The notes under the pieces were generated by a model, which searched no databases, was not told where the DNA came from, and saw only the letters and a program-made list of their open reading frames with translations. A DNA stretch of 24,173 bases. Source: Eubacteriales bacterium (GTDB taxonomy: Bacteria; Bacillota_A; Clostridia; Christensenellales; Aristaeellaceae). Positions 8,047-15,685 of the stretch are shown here, in pieces; position 1 is the stretch's first letter, and every line of letters begins with the position of its first letter. Location of the stretch: contig JARKQG010000140.1 in the NCBI GenBank assembly GCA_029974035.1, positions 1 to 24,173 on the forward strand. Direction: 5' to 3'. A program made the position numbers and the translations under genes.

Positions 8047-8469
8047 ATGATCTTTCGGAAATGCGCGGGCGGCGTGGTGTTCTTCGAGGACAAGGTCTTT
8101 CTGCTGAAGAACGAGAAGAACGAATGGGTGCTCCCCAAGGGCGTCATCCGCGAACGGCAGCTTCCCAACGACGTCGCGCTGGAGCGCGTCTGGAAGGAGG
8201 CGGGCGTCCGGGCCAACATCATCTCTCCCGCCGGCGAGACCAGCTACGAGTTCTACTCCATGACGCGTCGCCAGCCGGTTTGCAACAAGATCACCTGGTA
8301 TGTCATGCAGGCCGATTCACCGGAATACCGGATCGCCTTCGAACAGGGTTTTACCGACGGCGACTACTACCCGATCGAAAAGGGCATAGAGCTGGTCACC
8401 TACAGCCAGGATAAGGCGCTTGTGAACGTTGCCTACGAAAAATACAAGGCGGCGAAGGAGCAGAAATAA
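8047..8469 (+). CDS. Nudix-fold protein with degenerate Nudix box
   Basis: A 140-residue protein with an overall Nudix layout: a GGVVFFEDKVFLLK strand at the N-terminus and LPKG leading into the Nudix helix. Active Nudix enzymes have G-x5-E-x7-R-E-U-x-E-E-x-G-U. From G32 this protein reads Q38 for the first Glu, E46-R47 where R-E is expected, and K50 for the first Glu of the EE pair. Only E51, G53 and V54 are conserved. The metal-binding set is therefore largely lost, so hydrolysis is doubtful and a ligand-binding or structural role is possible. Start choice: AAGGTGG (8032-8038) is 8 nt from ATG 8047 but only 2 nt from ATG 8041, so 8047 is preferred. Own promoter upstream; yebC follows with a separate promoter. 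Confidence 0.85.
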   Translation: MIFRKCAGGVVFFEDKVFLLKNEKNEWVLPKGVIRERQLPNDVALERVWKEAGVRANIISPAGETSYEFYSMTRRQPVCNKITWYVMQADSPEYRIAFEQGFTDGDYYPIEKGIELVTYSQDKALVNVAYEKYKAAKEQK

Positions 8470-8483
8470 CCTTGGAAACCGCG

Positions 8484-8507
8484 TTCGGCCTTTGACAGGA
8501 AGCCGAA
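8484..8507. repeat. Inverted repeat straddling the yebC -35 element
   Basis: TTCGGC (8484-8489) and GCCGAA (8502-8507) are perfect 6-bp arms with a 12-bp spacer that contains the TTGACA of the yebC promoter. It could be an operator or a weak attenuating hairpin after the Nudix gene. No T-run follows. Confidence 0.3.
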
Positions 8508-8520
8508 GGGATGATACAAT
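8492..8520 (+). promoter_or_regulatory. Strong promoter of yebC
   Basis: Perfect TTGACA (8492-8497), a 17-bp spacer, and TGA-TACAAT (8515-8520), an extended -10 with five of six consensus bases. Predicted start is about 8527. Confidence 0.85.
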
Positions 8521-8551
8521 ATTTTAGCACACACTTTCAGGGGGCGAACGC

Positions 8552-9301
8552 ATGTCTGGACACAATAAATGGTCAACCATCAAGCACAAGAAGGAAAAGA
8601 CCGACGCGCAGCGCGGCAAGATATTCACCAAAATTGGCCGCGAGATCGTCATCGCGGTGCGCGAGGGCGGCGGCGCGGACCCCAACACCAACGGCAAGCT
8701 GCGCGACGTGATTGCCAAGGCCAAGGCCGTCAACATGCCCAATGACAACATCATGCGCTCGGTGAAAAAGGCCGCGGGAGAGGGCGACGCTTCCTCCTAC
8801 AAGGAGATCACCTACGAGGGGTACGGCCCGGGCGGCGTCGCGTTCATCGTGGAGGTGGTCACCGACAACCTCAACCGCGCGGCGTCGGATGTGCGCCACC
8901 TGTTTGACAAGCACGGCGGATCCCTGGGTGCCACCGGCTGCGTCAGCTGGAAGTTTGAGCGCAAGGGCGTCATCGAAATCGACAACGCCAAGGGGCTGGA
9001 CGAGGACGAGCTGATGGTGCTGGCGCTGGACGCGGGCGCCTCGGACGTCGAGTCCGGCAATGACGTCGCGGTCATCTACACCGATCCGAACGACTTTTCC
9101 GACGTGCGCGACAAGCTCGAGGCCGCCGGCTGCGCCTTCCTCTCCGCCGAGCGGGAAATGGTGCCCGCCACCACGGTGTCCGTCACCGATCCGGAACAGG
9201 CCGCCAAGATCAATAAGCTCATCGACGCGCTGGAGGATTACGACGACGTGCAAAGCGTGTTCCACGACGCGGACCTCCCCGAGGAGGAGGAAGAAGAATA
9301 G
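8552..9301 (+). CDS. yebC: YebC/PmpR (TACO1) family protein
   Basis: Cytoplasmic protein of the YebC family, historically annotated as a transcriptional regulator and more recently linked to translation at difficult codon runs such as polyproline; TACO1 is the mitochondrial relative. The 249-residue length is standard. The N-terminus MSGHNKWSTIKHKK and the motifs PNTNGKLRDVI, AVNMPNDNI, YEGYGPGGVA and DNLNRAASDVRH are diagnostic. The C-terminus is a run of six glutamates. The ATG at 8552 is preceded by AGGGGG (8539-8544) at 7 nt. A very strong promoter upstream and a clean intrinsic terminator downstream make this a single-gene unit. YebC is often next to ruvC or ruvABC; they are not in the window. 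Confidence 0.96.
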   Translation: MSGHNKWSTIKHKKEKTDAQRGKIFTKIGREIVIAVREGGGADPNTNGKLRDVIAKAKAVNMPNDNIMRSVKKAAGEGDASSYKEITYEGYGPGGVAFIVEVVTDNLNRAASDVRHLFDKHGGSLGATGCVSWKFERKGVIEIDNAKGLDEDELMVLALDAGASDVESGNDVAVIYTDPNDFSDVRDKLEAAGCAFLSAEREMVPATTVSVTDPEQAAKINKLIDALEDYDDVQSVFHDADLPEEEEEE

Positions 9302-9313
9302 CCCGCACCGACA

Positions 9314-9343
9314 GCGGCCCGCCATGGCGCGGGCCGCATTTTT
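9314..9343 (+). terminator. Intrinsic terminator of yebC
   Basis: A perfect 9-bp GC stem (9314-9322 with 9329-9337) with a CATGGC loop is followed by ATTTTTA. This is the clearest rho-independent terminator in the window. Confidence 0.9.
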
Positions 9344-9396
9344 ATGCGCTCCTGCCGGATGTCTTTGCGAATGTCCGGAAATTCACCCGCCCTTAC

Positions 9397-9426
9397 TTGA
9401 CAAGCGCGCCGCACTGGATGAATAAT
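9397..9426 (+). promoter_or_regulatory. Promoter of the MFS transporter gene
   Basis: Perfect TTGACA (9397-9402) and AATAAT (9421-9426) separated by 18 bp. The predicted leader is only about 20-30 nt. Confidence 0.65.
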
Positions 9427-9455
9427 AGCCGTATACCGCACCGCGCGCACGGGAG

Positions 9456-10640
9456 ATGACGGCGTTGAAACTCAAACCCTTCCTCCGGCTCCAACTGATC
9501 ACGTTCCTCTACAACTTCGGCGCGAATTTCATCCACCCCGTCACGCCGACGCTGATTCTGGAAAACCACCTGCCCGACAACGCCTTTGGCATCCTGTTTG
9601 CCACGATGGCGCTGGGCAGCTTCATATTCAGCACCTTCTGGGGCCGCATGAGCGATAAAAAAAGGCGATCGTCGGTAATGCTGGTGAGCCTTGTGGGCTA
9701 CGCGCTGGCGCAGTTGGCCTTCGGCCTTTCCAGGACGATGCCCCAGATGCTGGTGGCGCGGCTGGTGGCGGGCTGCTTTACCAGCGGTACTTCCGTATGC
9801 CTGATGGCGCTGATTGTGGATCAGTCCGACCCCAGGGAGCGCGCCGCGCACCTTTCGTACTACGCGGCCATGGTGGGCGTTTCCGCGGCCGCCGGATACT
9901 TTGCCGGCGGCATGATCGGCCTGGCCGGCGTGCTTCCGGTGTTCTACGCGCAGACGGCGCTTTTGTTTGCCGCCGCGGCTCTGGTGTACGCAATGCTGCG
10001 CCGCATGGAGGGGGACAAGCCCTCCGCATCGTCCGCCAAGCGCCTCTCCATGCGCCAGATGATACGGATGATGACGCTGCCGGCGCTTCTGTTTCTGCTG
10101 GGCGTCACGCTGTCCAACTTCGGCAACTACGGCTTTGATAACGCCCTCAACTACTACATGAAGCGCGAGCTGGGCTTTTCCTCCTCGTACAACGGCATCG
10201 TAAAGGCGGCGTCGGGGCTGATCGGCCTCGCGGCCAACGTGTTCATCAACCGCTGGATCATGTACCGGTTCGACGCCCACAAGTCGCTGCCCGTGATCCT
10301 GCTTATGAGCGCCGCGTCCCTGACGCTGGCGGCGCTCATGCCCACCCGGGCGCTCTTCTTCGCGGTGTGCGCGGTGTTTTTTCTGGTCAGCGCGCTGCAC
10401 ATCCCGATCCAGCAGGCGCTGACCACCGAAGGCCGTCACGGCGACATCGGGCTGCTCAGCGGTCTATTCTACTCCGCCAGGTTCCTCGGCATGATCTTCG
10501 GGCCGCTCATCTCCGGCTTTGCCTATGAATACGGTGCCAAGATCCCCTTCTATACCCAGGCCGCGGCCTTCGTGCTGGCGGCGGTCATCACCTATTTCGG
10601 CTACCAGGTCACCCGGGAGCATCCGGCGGGGCAGGCGTAG
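9456..10640 (+). CDS. Major facilitator superfamily transporter
   Basis: A 394-residue inner-membrane carrier. About twelve hydrophobic segments can be traced in two six-helix halves, with a loop near residues 187-206 between them. The motif A-like loop GRMSDKKRR (63-71) lies between helices 2 and 3, as in drug/proton antiporters and related MFS proteins; the substrate cannot be read from sequence. Start choice is open: GGGAG (9451-9455) directly abuts ATG 9456 with no spacer, but is 9 nt from the in-frame TTG at 9465, which would remove three residues. The gene has its own promoter and converges on the glycyl radical activase across 28 bp in which I see no convincing terminator. A link to the neighbouring sugar locus is possible but not shown. 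Confidence 0.9.
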   Translation: MTALKLKPFLRLQLITFLYNFGANFIHPVTPTLILENHLPDNAFGILFATMALGSFIFSTFWGRMSDKKRRSSVMLVSLVGYALAQLAFGLSRTMPQMLVARLVAGCFTSGTSVCLMALIVDQSDPRERAAHLSYYAAMVGVSAAAGYFAGGMIGLAGVLPVFYAQTALLFAAAALVYAMLRRMEGDKPSASSAKRLSMRQMIRMMTLPALLFLLGVTLSNFGNYGFDNALNYYMKRELGFSSSYNGIVKAASGLIGLAANVFINRWIMYRFDAHKSLPVILLMSAASLTLAALMPTRALFFAVCAVFFLVSALHIPIQQALTTEGRHGDIGLLSGLFYSARFLGMIFGPLISGFAYEYGAKIPFYTQAAAFVLAAVITYFGYQVTREHPAGQA

Positions 10641-10668
10641 GGCCCGGCGCACACCGTGCAAAGCCGCG

Positions 10669-11424
10669 TCACGCCCGCGCGTCGATGCCGGCGGCGCGGA
10701 GGATGCTGAGATACCTCTCCAACCGCGCCGCGCTCGGCGCCTTTTCCCCCGCAAACCGATAGGGCATCCCCAGCGTTTCGTATTTTTTCTCCCCCATCTG
10801 GTGAAAGGGCAGGATGTCCGCCCGTTTCACGCCCATGTCCGCGAAGAGCGCCGCAAAGGCGCGGGCGTCCGCCTCCCCATCGTTAAAGCGCGGGATGACC
10901 GGGATGCGCGCCACCACCGGTGCGCCCGCGGCCAGAATGGCTTTCAGGTTCTCCAGAATCTGCCCGTTTCCCCACCCCGTTCCCGCCCGATGGGCCTCAT
11001 CCGACGGGTGCTTCACATCGAACAGCCACAGGTCCACCAGCGGCAGCGCGCGCTCAACCGAAGCCCAGGGCACCGCGCCGCAGGTTTCCACCGCCCGGTG
11101 CACCCCCGCGGCCCCGGCCCGCTTCAGGATCGCCTCGGCAAAATCCACTTGAAGCAGCGGCTCGCCGCCCGAAAGGGTCAGCCCGCCGCCCGATTCCTCG
11201 TAGAAGGGCAAATCCCGCAGCACCTGGTGCCAGACAGCCTCATCCGTCATCACTGCGCCGTACTGCGCGCCGTCCTTCGCGGTCTGCACTTCCGGAGACT
11301 GGCTCTCCGGGTTTGCGCACCACAGGCAGCGAAGCGGACAGCCCTTGAGAAATACCACCGTTCGAATGCCCAGCCCGTCATGCAGGCTGAAGCGCTGCAC
11401 GTTGAATACGATCCCTTCCGCCAT
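10669..11424 (-). CDS. Glycyl radical enzyme activating enzyme (radical SAM, PflA family)
   Basis: Radical SAM activase that abstracts a hydrogen from the glycine of a glycyl radical enzyme, presumably the one encoded at 13286. The 251-residue product has C29-x3-C33-x2-C36 for the SAM-bound [4Fe-4S] cluster and SGGEPLLQ (GGE at 86-88) for SAM binding. The WCANPES sequence after the cluster is typical of the longer activases that carry an inserted two-cluster ferredoxin domain, yet that insert is absent. Only about 46 residues, with no cysteine, separate the CxxxCxxC and GGE motifs, as in short PflA. The gene diverges from the deoR-ROK-glycyl radical enzyme series and has its own extended -10 promoter, so it may be co-regulated with them. 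Confidence 0.93.
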   Translation of the reverse strand: MAEGIVFNVQRFSLHDGLGIRTVVFLKGCPLRCLWCANPESQSPEVQTAKDGAQYGAVMTDEAVWHQVLRDLPFYEESGGGLTLSGGEPLLQVDFAEAILKRAGAAGVHRAVETCGAVPWASVERALPLVDLWLFDVKHPSDEAHRAGTGWGNGQILENLKAILAAGAPVVARIPVIPRFNDGEADARAFAALFADMGVKRADILPFHQMGEKKYETLGMPYRFAGEKAPSAARLERYLSILRAAGIDARA

Positions 11425-11450
11425 TCTCTTCGCCGCCTTTCGCCTTGTGT

Positions 11451-11479
11451 ACTATACCATATTGGCCGCGCGCCGTAAA
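11451..11479 (-). promoter_or_regulatory. Promoter of the activase gene
   Basis: On the minus strand: TTTACG (complement of 11474-11479), a 17-bp spacer, and TGG-TATAGT (complement of 11451-11456), an extended -10. The start codon lies about 27 nt beyond the -10. Confidence 0.65.
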
Positions 11480-11501
11480 GAGATGTCCGGAAAAACTCTT
11501 T

Positions 11502-11529
11502 CGTTCGTAAGCATATTTATTGACAAACG
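11502..11529. promoter_or_regulatory. Putative operator in the activase/deoR divergent region
   Basis: CGTTCGT (11502-11508) and ACAAACG (11523-11529) form an inverted repeat with 6 of 7 pairs and a 14-bp spacer. It covers the -35 of the deoR promoter and lies just upstream of the activase promoter, a good place for autoregulation by the DeoR-type protein encoded next to it. This is inference from position and symmetry only. Confidence 0.35.
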
Positions 11530-11548
11530 CAATTCCATTTGATATGAT
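11520..11548 (+). promoter_or_regulatory. Promoter of the deoR-ROK-glycyl radical enzyme operon
   Basis: Perfect TTGACA (11520-11525), a 17-bp spacer and TATGAT (11543-11548). Predicted start is about 11555, with a leader of about 20 nt. So strong a promoter fits control by a repressor. Confidence 0.85.
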
Positions 11549-11574
11549 TCAGACAGTTGAAGGGAGGGGCTCGG

Positions 11575-12321
11575 GTGATTGATCGGCACAAGCGCATCCT
11601 GGAGGCGCTGTCCGAACAGGGGCGGTCCGAAGTGACCGCGCTGGCGGACGCGCTGGGCGTTTCCCAGGTGACGATGCGGAAGGATCTGGCGGCGCTGGAA
11701 CGGCTGGGGCTGGTGCGGCGCGCCCACGGCTTTGCCTCCATCGGCGCGGTGGACGACATCTCCGCCCGCATGGCCTACCACTACGACGACAAAAAGCGCA
11801 TCGCCCAGGCGGCGGCGGCGCTGGTCTCCCCCGGAGAGACGGTGATGATCGAATCCGGCTCCTGCTGCGTGCTGCTGGCGGGCATCCTCGCGGGCGAGGT
11901 TCGGGATGTGACCATCGTCACCAATTCCGCCTTCATCGCGGGTTACGTCCGCAACGCGCCCAGGCCCCGGGTGGTGCTGCTGGGCGGCGATTACCAGCCC
12001 CGCAGCCAGGTGATGGTGGGCCCGCTGACCAGAACCTGCGCCGAGGCCTATTTTGTCGACAAGTTCTTTCTGGGCACCGACGGATTCGCGCCGCAGTACG
12101 GCTTCATGGGCGGCGATCTGATGCGCACCGAGGCGGTGCGCGCGATGATGGCCCAGGCCAGGCGCGCGGTGATCCTGACGGATTCCTCAAAATTCTCCCG
12201 GCAGGGCGTGGTTTCCCAGATGGCCTTGTCGGAGGTCGGCGCGGTGGTGACCGACGGGGGCATTCCCGGTTCGGCTCAGGCTGCGCTGGCGGCCCACGGC
12301 GTCAAAACCATCATCGTGTGA
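11575..12321 (+). CDS. DeoR-family transcriptional regulator
   Basis: A 248-residue repressor-type protein. The N-terminal DeoR winged helix is clear: a recognition segment VSQVTMRKDLAALERLG (29-45) followed by RRAHGFA, close to the family RxHGGA. The C-terminal DeoR sensor domain contains VSPGETVMIESGS and TNS segments and usually binds a phosphorylated sugar. Start choice: the frame opens at TTG 11557, but AGGGAGG (11561-11567) lies inside that extension and 7 nt before GTG 11575, so GTG is the start. It is first in a plus-strand series; the ROK kinase follows after 12 nt. Its likely effector is the phosphosugar made by that kinase. Confidence 0.93.
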   Translation: MIDRHKRILEALSEQGRSEVTALADALGVSQVTMRKDLAALERLGLVRRAHGFASIGAVDDISARMAYHYDDKKRIAQAAAALVSPGETVMIESGSCCVLLAGILAGEVRDVTIVTNSAFIAGYVRNAPRPRVVLLGGDYQPRSQVMVGPLTRTCAEAYFVDKFFLGTDGFAPQYGFMGGDLMRTEAVRAMMAQARRAVILTDSSKFSRQGVVSQMALSEVGAVVTDGGIPGSAQAALAAHGVKTIIV

Positions 12322-12333
12322 AGGAGCGGCGGT

Positions 12334-13281
12334 ATGGGTAAGTATTATATCGGCGTCGATGTGGGCGGTACGAAGATCGCCTACGGCCTGTTTGACGAGG
12401 ACGCGCACCTGGTGGCGAAGCGCTCCTCCCCGTCGGATTCCGCCTGTCCGCCGGAACCCTTTTTTGACGCCGTCGCGGATGCGGCGATGGCGATGGCGGC
12501 GGAATGCGGCGTCGGGAAACACAACATTGCCGGCGTCGGCGTGGGGGTCCCCTCCTACGTGTTGTACGATGAGGGCGTGATCATCAAGACCGTCAACCTG
12601 ACATGCCTGACCAACTTTCCCGCACGGGACTACCTGTCCCGGCGCCTGGGGCTCCCGGTGGCGCTGGCCAACGACGCCCAGGCGGCGGCGCTGGCGGAGC
12701 ACCGCCACGGCGCCGGCCGGGGCTTTTCAAGCATGCTGTACTGCCCCGTGTCCACCGGAATATCCTCGGCGGTCATCATCGACGGCAAGCTGTTTCGCGG
12801 CACCTACGGCTGGGCGGGCGAAACGGGCCACGCCATCATCACGCCCGGCGAGGGCATTTTGTGCGGCTGCGGCAATCGGGGCTGCCTGATGAGCTATGTA
12901 TCCGGATCGATGATCGCAAAGCACGTCAAGGCGCGCCTTGAGGCGGGCGAGGCCTCCGTCCTGCCGGATCTGGCCGGGGGCGCCGACCGCATTACCGCCC
13001 GGCACATTCAGGATGGTTACGATCTGGGCGATCCGCTGTCCCGCTGGGCGGTGGCCCAGATGACAAAGTACATGGCGGTGTGGCTGTACAACCTGTACGT
13101 CACCTTCAACATCAACTGCTTTGTGTTGGGCGGCGGCCTGCTCAAGTTTGGAGACCGGCTCTTCCCCGCCGTGCGCGCGCAGTTCGACGCCTATAACCAG
13201 AGCGACCTGCCCGTCTACTTTAAAAGCGCGGAGCTGACCGAGGACTTCGGCATCGTCGGCGCGATGGAATTGTTGAGGTAA
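12334..13281 (+). CDS. ROK-family sugar kinase
   Basis: A 315-residue ROK protein without an N-terminal helix-turn-helix, hence a kinase rather than a repressor. The ATP loop GVDVGGTK (7-14), catalytic D114 in LANDAQAA, and the E163-x-G-H166 motif are present. Zinc ligands would be H166, C177, C179 and C184 in CGCGNRGC. The ROK signature continues GC-x-E; here that Glu is M186, an unusual change next to the sugar pocket. The product presumably phosphorylates a hexose-like substrate that feeds the downstream glycyl radical enzyme. AAGGAG lies 7 nt before the ATG, and the stop is 4 nt from the next start, so coupling is likely. The sugar specificity is unknown. Confidence 0.92.
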   Translation: MGKYYIGVDVGGTKIAYGLFDEDAHLVAKRSSPSDSACPPEPFFDAVADAAMAMAAECGVGKHNIAGVGVGVPSYVLYDEGVIIKTVNLTCLTNFPARDYLSRRLGLPVALANDAQAAALAEHRHGAGRGFSSMLYCPVSTGISSAVIIDGKLFRGTYGWAGETGHAIITPGEGILCGCGNRGCLMSYVSGSMIAKHVKARLEAGEASVLPDLAGGADRITARHIQDGYDLGDPLSRWAVAQMTKYMAVWLYNLYVTFNINCFVLGGGLLKFGDRLFPAVRAQFDAYNQSDLPVYFKSAELTEDFGIVGAMELLR

Positions 13282-13285
13282 AACC

Positions 13286-15685
13286 ATGAGCGAATTCGGA
13301 ACCCTGACGCCGCGGATGGCGGCTTACCGCGAACGCATGCTCTCCACCCTCCCCCGCGTGTGCGCGGAGCGGGCGGTGCTGGCCACCCAGTCGGAGCGGG
13401 CACACAGCGCCGATCCCCTCGCCGTGCGCAGAGCCCGGATGCTGGAAACCGTCCTCGCCGGCATGACCGTCTACATCGAGCCGGAAACGCTGATTGCCGG
13501 CAACCAGGCGTCCTCCAACCGGGCGGCACCCGTGTTCCCGGAGTACGCCCTCGACTGGCTGATCGACGAGCTGGACGAGCTGAACAAGCGGGACGGCGAC
13601 CGATTTCTGATCGACGAGGCGGACAAGGCGCGCCTCATCGAGATCGCACCCTTTTGGCGGGGGCGCACCCTCAAGGACGCGGGCCTCGCCATGATGCCGG
13701 AGCACGCGCGGCTTTTGTACGATATCGGCGTCATCAAGGCCGAGGGCAACATCACCTCCGGCGACGCCCACATCGCGGCGGATTATGCGCTGCTGCTCGA
13801 AAAAGGACTTCTGGATTTCAAGATCCGCGCCCTCGATTCGCTGGATCATCTCGACCTGAACGAGCCCGAAAACATCGGCAAGTACCACTTCTACCGGGCG
13901 GTCGCCCGCTCTGTGGACGCCGTGATTTGCTTCGCCGGGCGTTATGCCGATCTGGCGGAGGCGACGGCCCGTACCGCGCCGGCGGAGCGCGCGCGGGAAT
14001 TGACGGAAATGGCGCGCATCCTGAGAAAAGTCCCCGCGGGGCCCGCCGAAACGCTGCGCGAGGCGGTGCAGAGCGTATGGCTCGTCCACTGCGCGCTTCA
14101 GATTGAATCCAACGGCCATTCGCTGTCCTACGGGCGGATGGACCAGTACTTTCAACCCTTCTATGCGCGGGATCTGGCGGCGGGGCGCATCACGCGCGAG
14201 GCGGCGGTGGAACTGATGGTCAACCTGTGGCTCAAGACCTTCTCCGTCAACAAAATCCGCCCCTGGAGCCACACCCGCTTCTCCGCGGGCAGCCCCCTCT
14301 ACCAGAACGTGACCATCGCAGGCCAGACGGCGGACGGCCACGACGCGGTGAACGAATTCTCCCGCATCATCCTCGACAGCGTGGCCCAGGTGCGCCTGCC
14401 CCAGCCCAACCTGACGGTGCGCTACCATCGGGGCCTTACGGACGACTTTATGCGCCGGGCGGTGGCGCTGATCCGCCTGGGCATCGGCATGCCCGCCTTT
14501 AACAGCGACGAGGTGATCGTCCCCAGCCTCATTGAAAAGGGAGTGGCGCCGGAGGATGCGATCAATTACAGCGCCATCGGCTGCGTGGAGGTGGCGGTGC
14601 CCGGCAAGTGGGGCTACCGCTGCACGGGCATGAGCTTCATCAACTTCCCGAGGACGCTGCTCATTGCGATGAACGACGGTGTGGACCCGGCGAGCGGGCG
14701 GCGCGTCTGGTCCGGTATGGGCCACTTCCGGAACATGACGGACTTTTCCCAGCTCATGGCCGCGTGGGATGGCTGCGTGCGGCACCTGGCGCGGCAGGCG
14801 GTGGTCATCGACAGCTGCTGCGACCTGGCGCTGGAGCGGGAAACCGCCGACATTCTTCTCAGCGCGCTGTGCGGCGACTGCATTAAGCGGGGGCTGAACC
14901 TCAAGCAGGGGGGCGCGGTGTACGACTTCATCAGCGATCTGCAGGTGGGCATCGCCAATTTGGCGGATTCGCTGGCCGCGGTCAAACAGGTGGTCTTCGA
15001 GGACGGGGCCCTCTCCCCCGCCCGGCTATGGGAAGCGCTCTGCGCCAACTTTGCCGGCGAGGAAAACGAGCGCATCCGGCAGATGCTGCTGGACGCGCCC
15101 AAGTACGGAAACGACGACGACGCGGCGGACCTTCTGCTGGTCGAAGCTTACAATTCCTATATCGATGAGATGCACGGGCTGAAAAGCACCCGGTATGGCC
15201 GCGGGCCCATCGGCGGAACCTATTACGCGGGCACCAGCTCGATCTCCGCCAACGTGCCCCAGGGCGCCTCCACCCCCGCCACGCCGGACGGGCGGCGGGC
15301 CGGCGAGCCGCTGGCGGAGGGCTGTTCACCGTCCCACGGCATGGACACCCATGGCCCCACGGCGGTGTTTCGGTCTGTGGCCAAGCTGCCGACCCACGAG
15401 ATCACAGGCGGCGTGCTGCTCAACCAGAAGGTGACGCCCGACATGCTCTCGCGCCCGGAGAACCGGGAGAAGCTGATTTTGCTGATCCGCACGTTCTTCA
15501 ACCGCCTCGAGGGGTTTCACGTGCAGTACAACGTAGTGAGCCGTGAAACCCTGCTGGACGCCCAGGCGCACCCGGAAAAGCACCGGGATCTGATCGTGCG
15601 CGTGGCGGGCTACAGCGCGTTTTTCAACGCCCTTTCGCGCACCACCCAGGACGATATCATCGCCCGGACCGAGCAGGAATTGTAA
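13286..15685 (+). CDS. Glycyl radical enzyme, GCVE (dehydratase/lyase) type, YbiW/PflD-like candidate
   Basis: A 799-residue anaerobic radical enzyme. The glycyl loop RVAGYSAF places the radical on G775, 25 residues from the end. The active site is G-C433-V-E435: one thiyl cysteine followed by a Glu. Pyruvate formate-lyase has two adjacent cysteines, so this is a C-O or C-N/C-S lyase class member. The following segment PGKWGYRCTGMSF resembles, from memory, the E. coli YbiW/PflD group, reported to open the ring of anhydrohexitol 6-phosphates. Glycerol/diol dehydratase or another eliminase cannot be excluded by eye. Placed 4 nt after a ROK kinase and under a DeoR-type regulator, a phosphosugar substrate is the best guess. 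The activase is the divergent gene at 10669. Confidence 0.93.
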   Translation: MSEFGTLTPRMAAYRERMLSTLPRVCAERAVLATQSERAHSADPLAVRRARMLETVLAGMTVYIEPETLIAGNQASSNRAAPVFPEYALDWLIDELDELNKRDGDRFLIDEADKARLIEIAPFWRGRTLKDAGLAMMPEHARLLYDIGVIKAEGNITSGDAHIAADYALLLEKGLLDFKIRALDSLDHLDLNEPENIGKYHFYRAVARSVDAVICFAGRYADLAEATARTAPAERARELTEMARILRKVPAGPAETLREAVQSVWLVHCALQIESNGHSLSYGRMDQYFQPFYARDLAAGRITREAAVELMVNLWLKTFSVNKIRPWSHTRFSAGSPLYQNVTIAGQTADGHDAVNEFSRIILDSVAQVRLPQPNLTVRYHRGLTDDFMRRAVALIRLGIGMPAFNSDEVIVPSLIEKGVAPEDAINYSAIGCVEVAVPGKWGYRCTGMSFINFPRTLLIAMNDGVDPASGRRVWSGMGHFRNMTDFSQLMAAWDGCVRHLARQAVVIDSCCDLALERETADILLSALCGDCIKRGLNLKQGGAVYDFISDLQVGIANLADSLAAVKQVVFEDGALSPARLWEALCANFAGEENERIRQMLLDAPKYGNDDDAADLLLVEAYNSYIDEMHGLKSTRYGRGPIGGTYYAGTSSISANVPQGASTPATPDGRRAGEPLAEGCSPSHGMDTHGPTAVFRSVAKLPTHEITGGVLLNQKVTPDMLSRPENREKLILLIRTFFNRLEGFHVQYNVVSRETLLDAQAHPEKHRDLIVRVAGYSAFFNALSRTTQDDIIARTEQEL

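Noticed and set aside
10641..10668. Possible terminator between the MFS gene and the activase
   Set aside because: Only a 4-bp GCAC/GTGC stem is visible, too weak to call.
13286..15685. Annotation as pyruvate formate-lyase
   Set aside because: The active site has a single cysteine in GCVE instead of the two adjacent cysteines of pyruvate formate-lyase, and the neighbours point to sugar metabolism.
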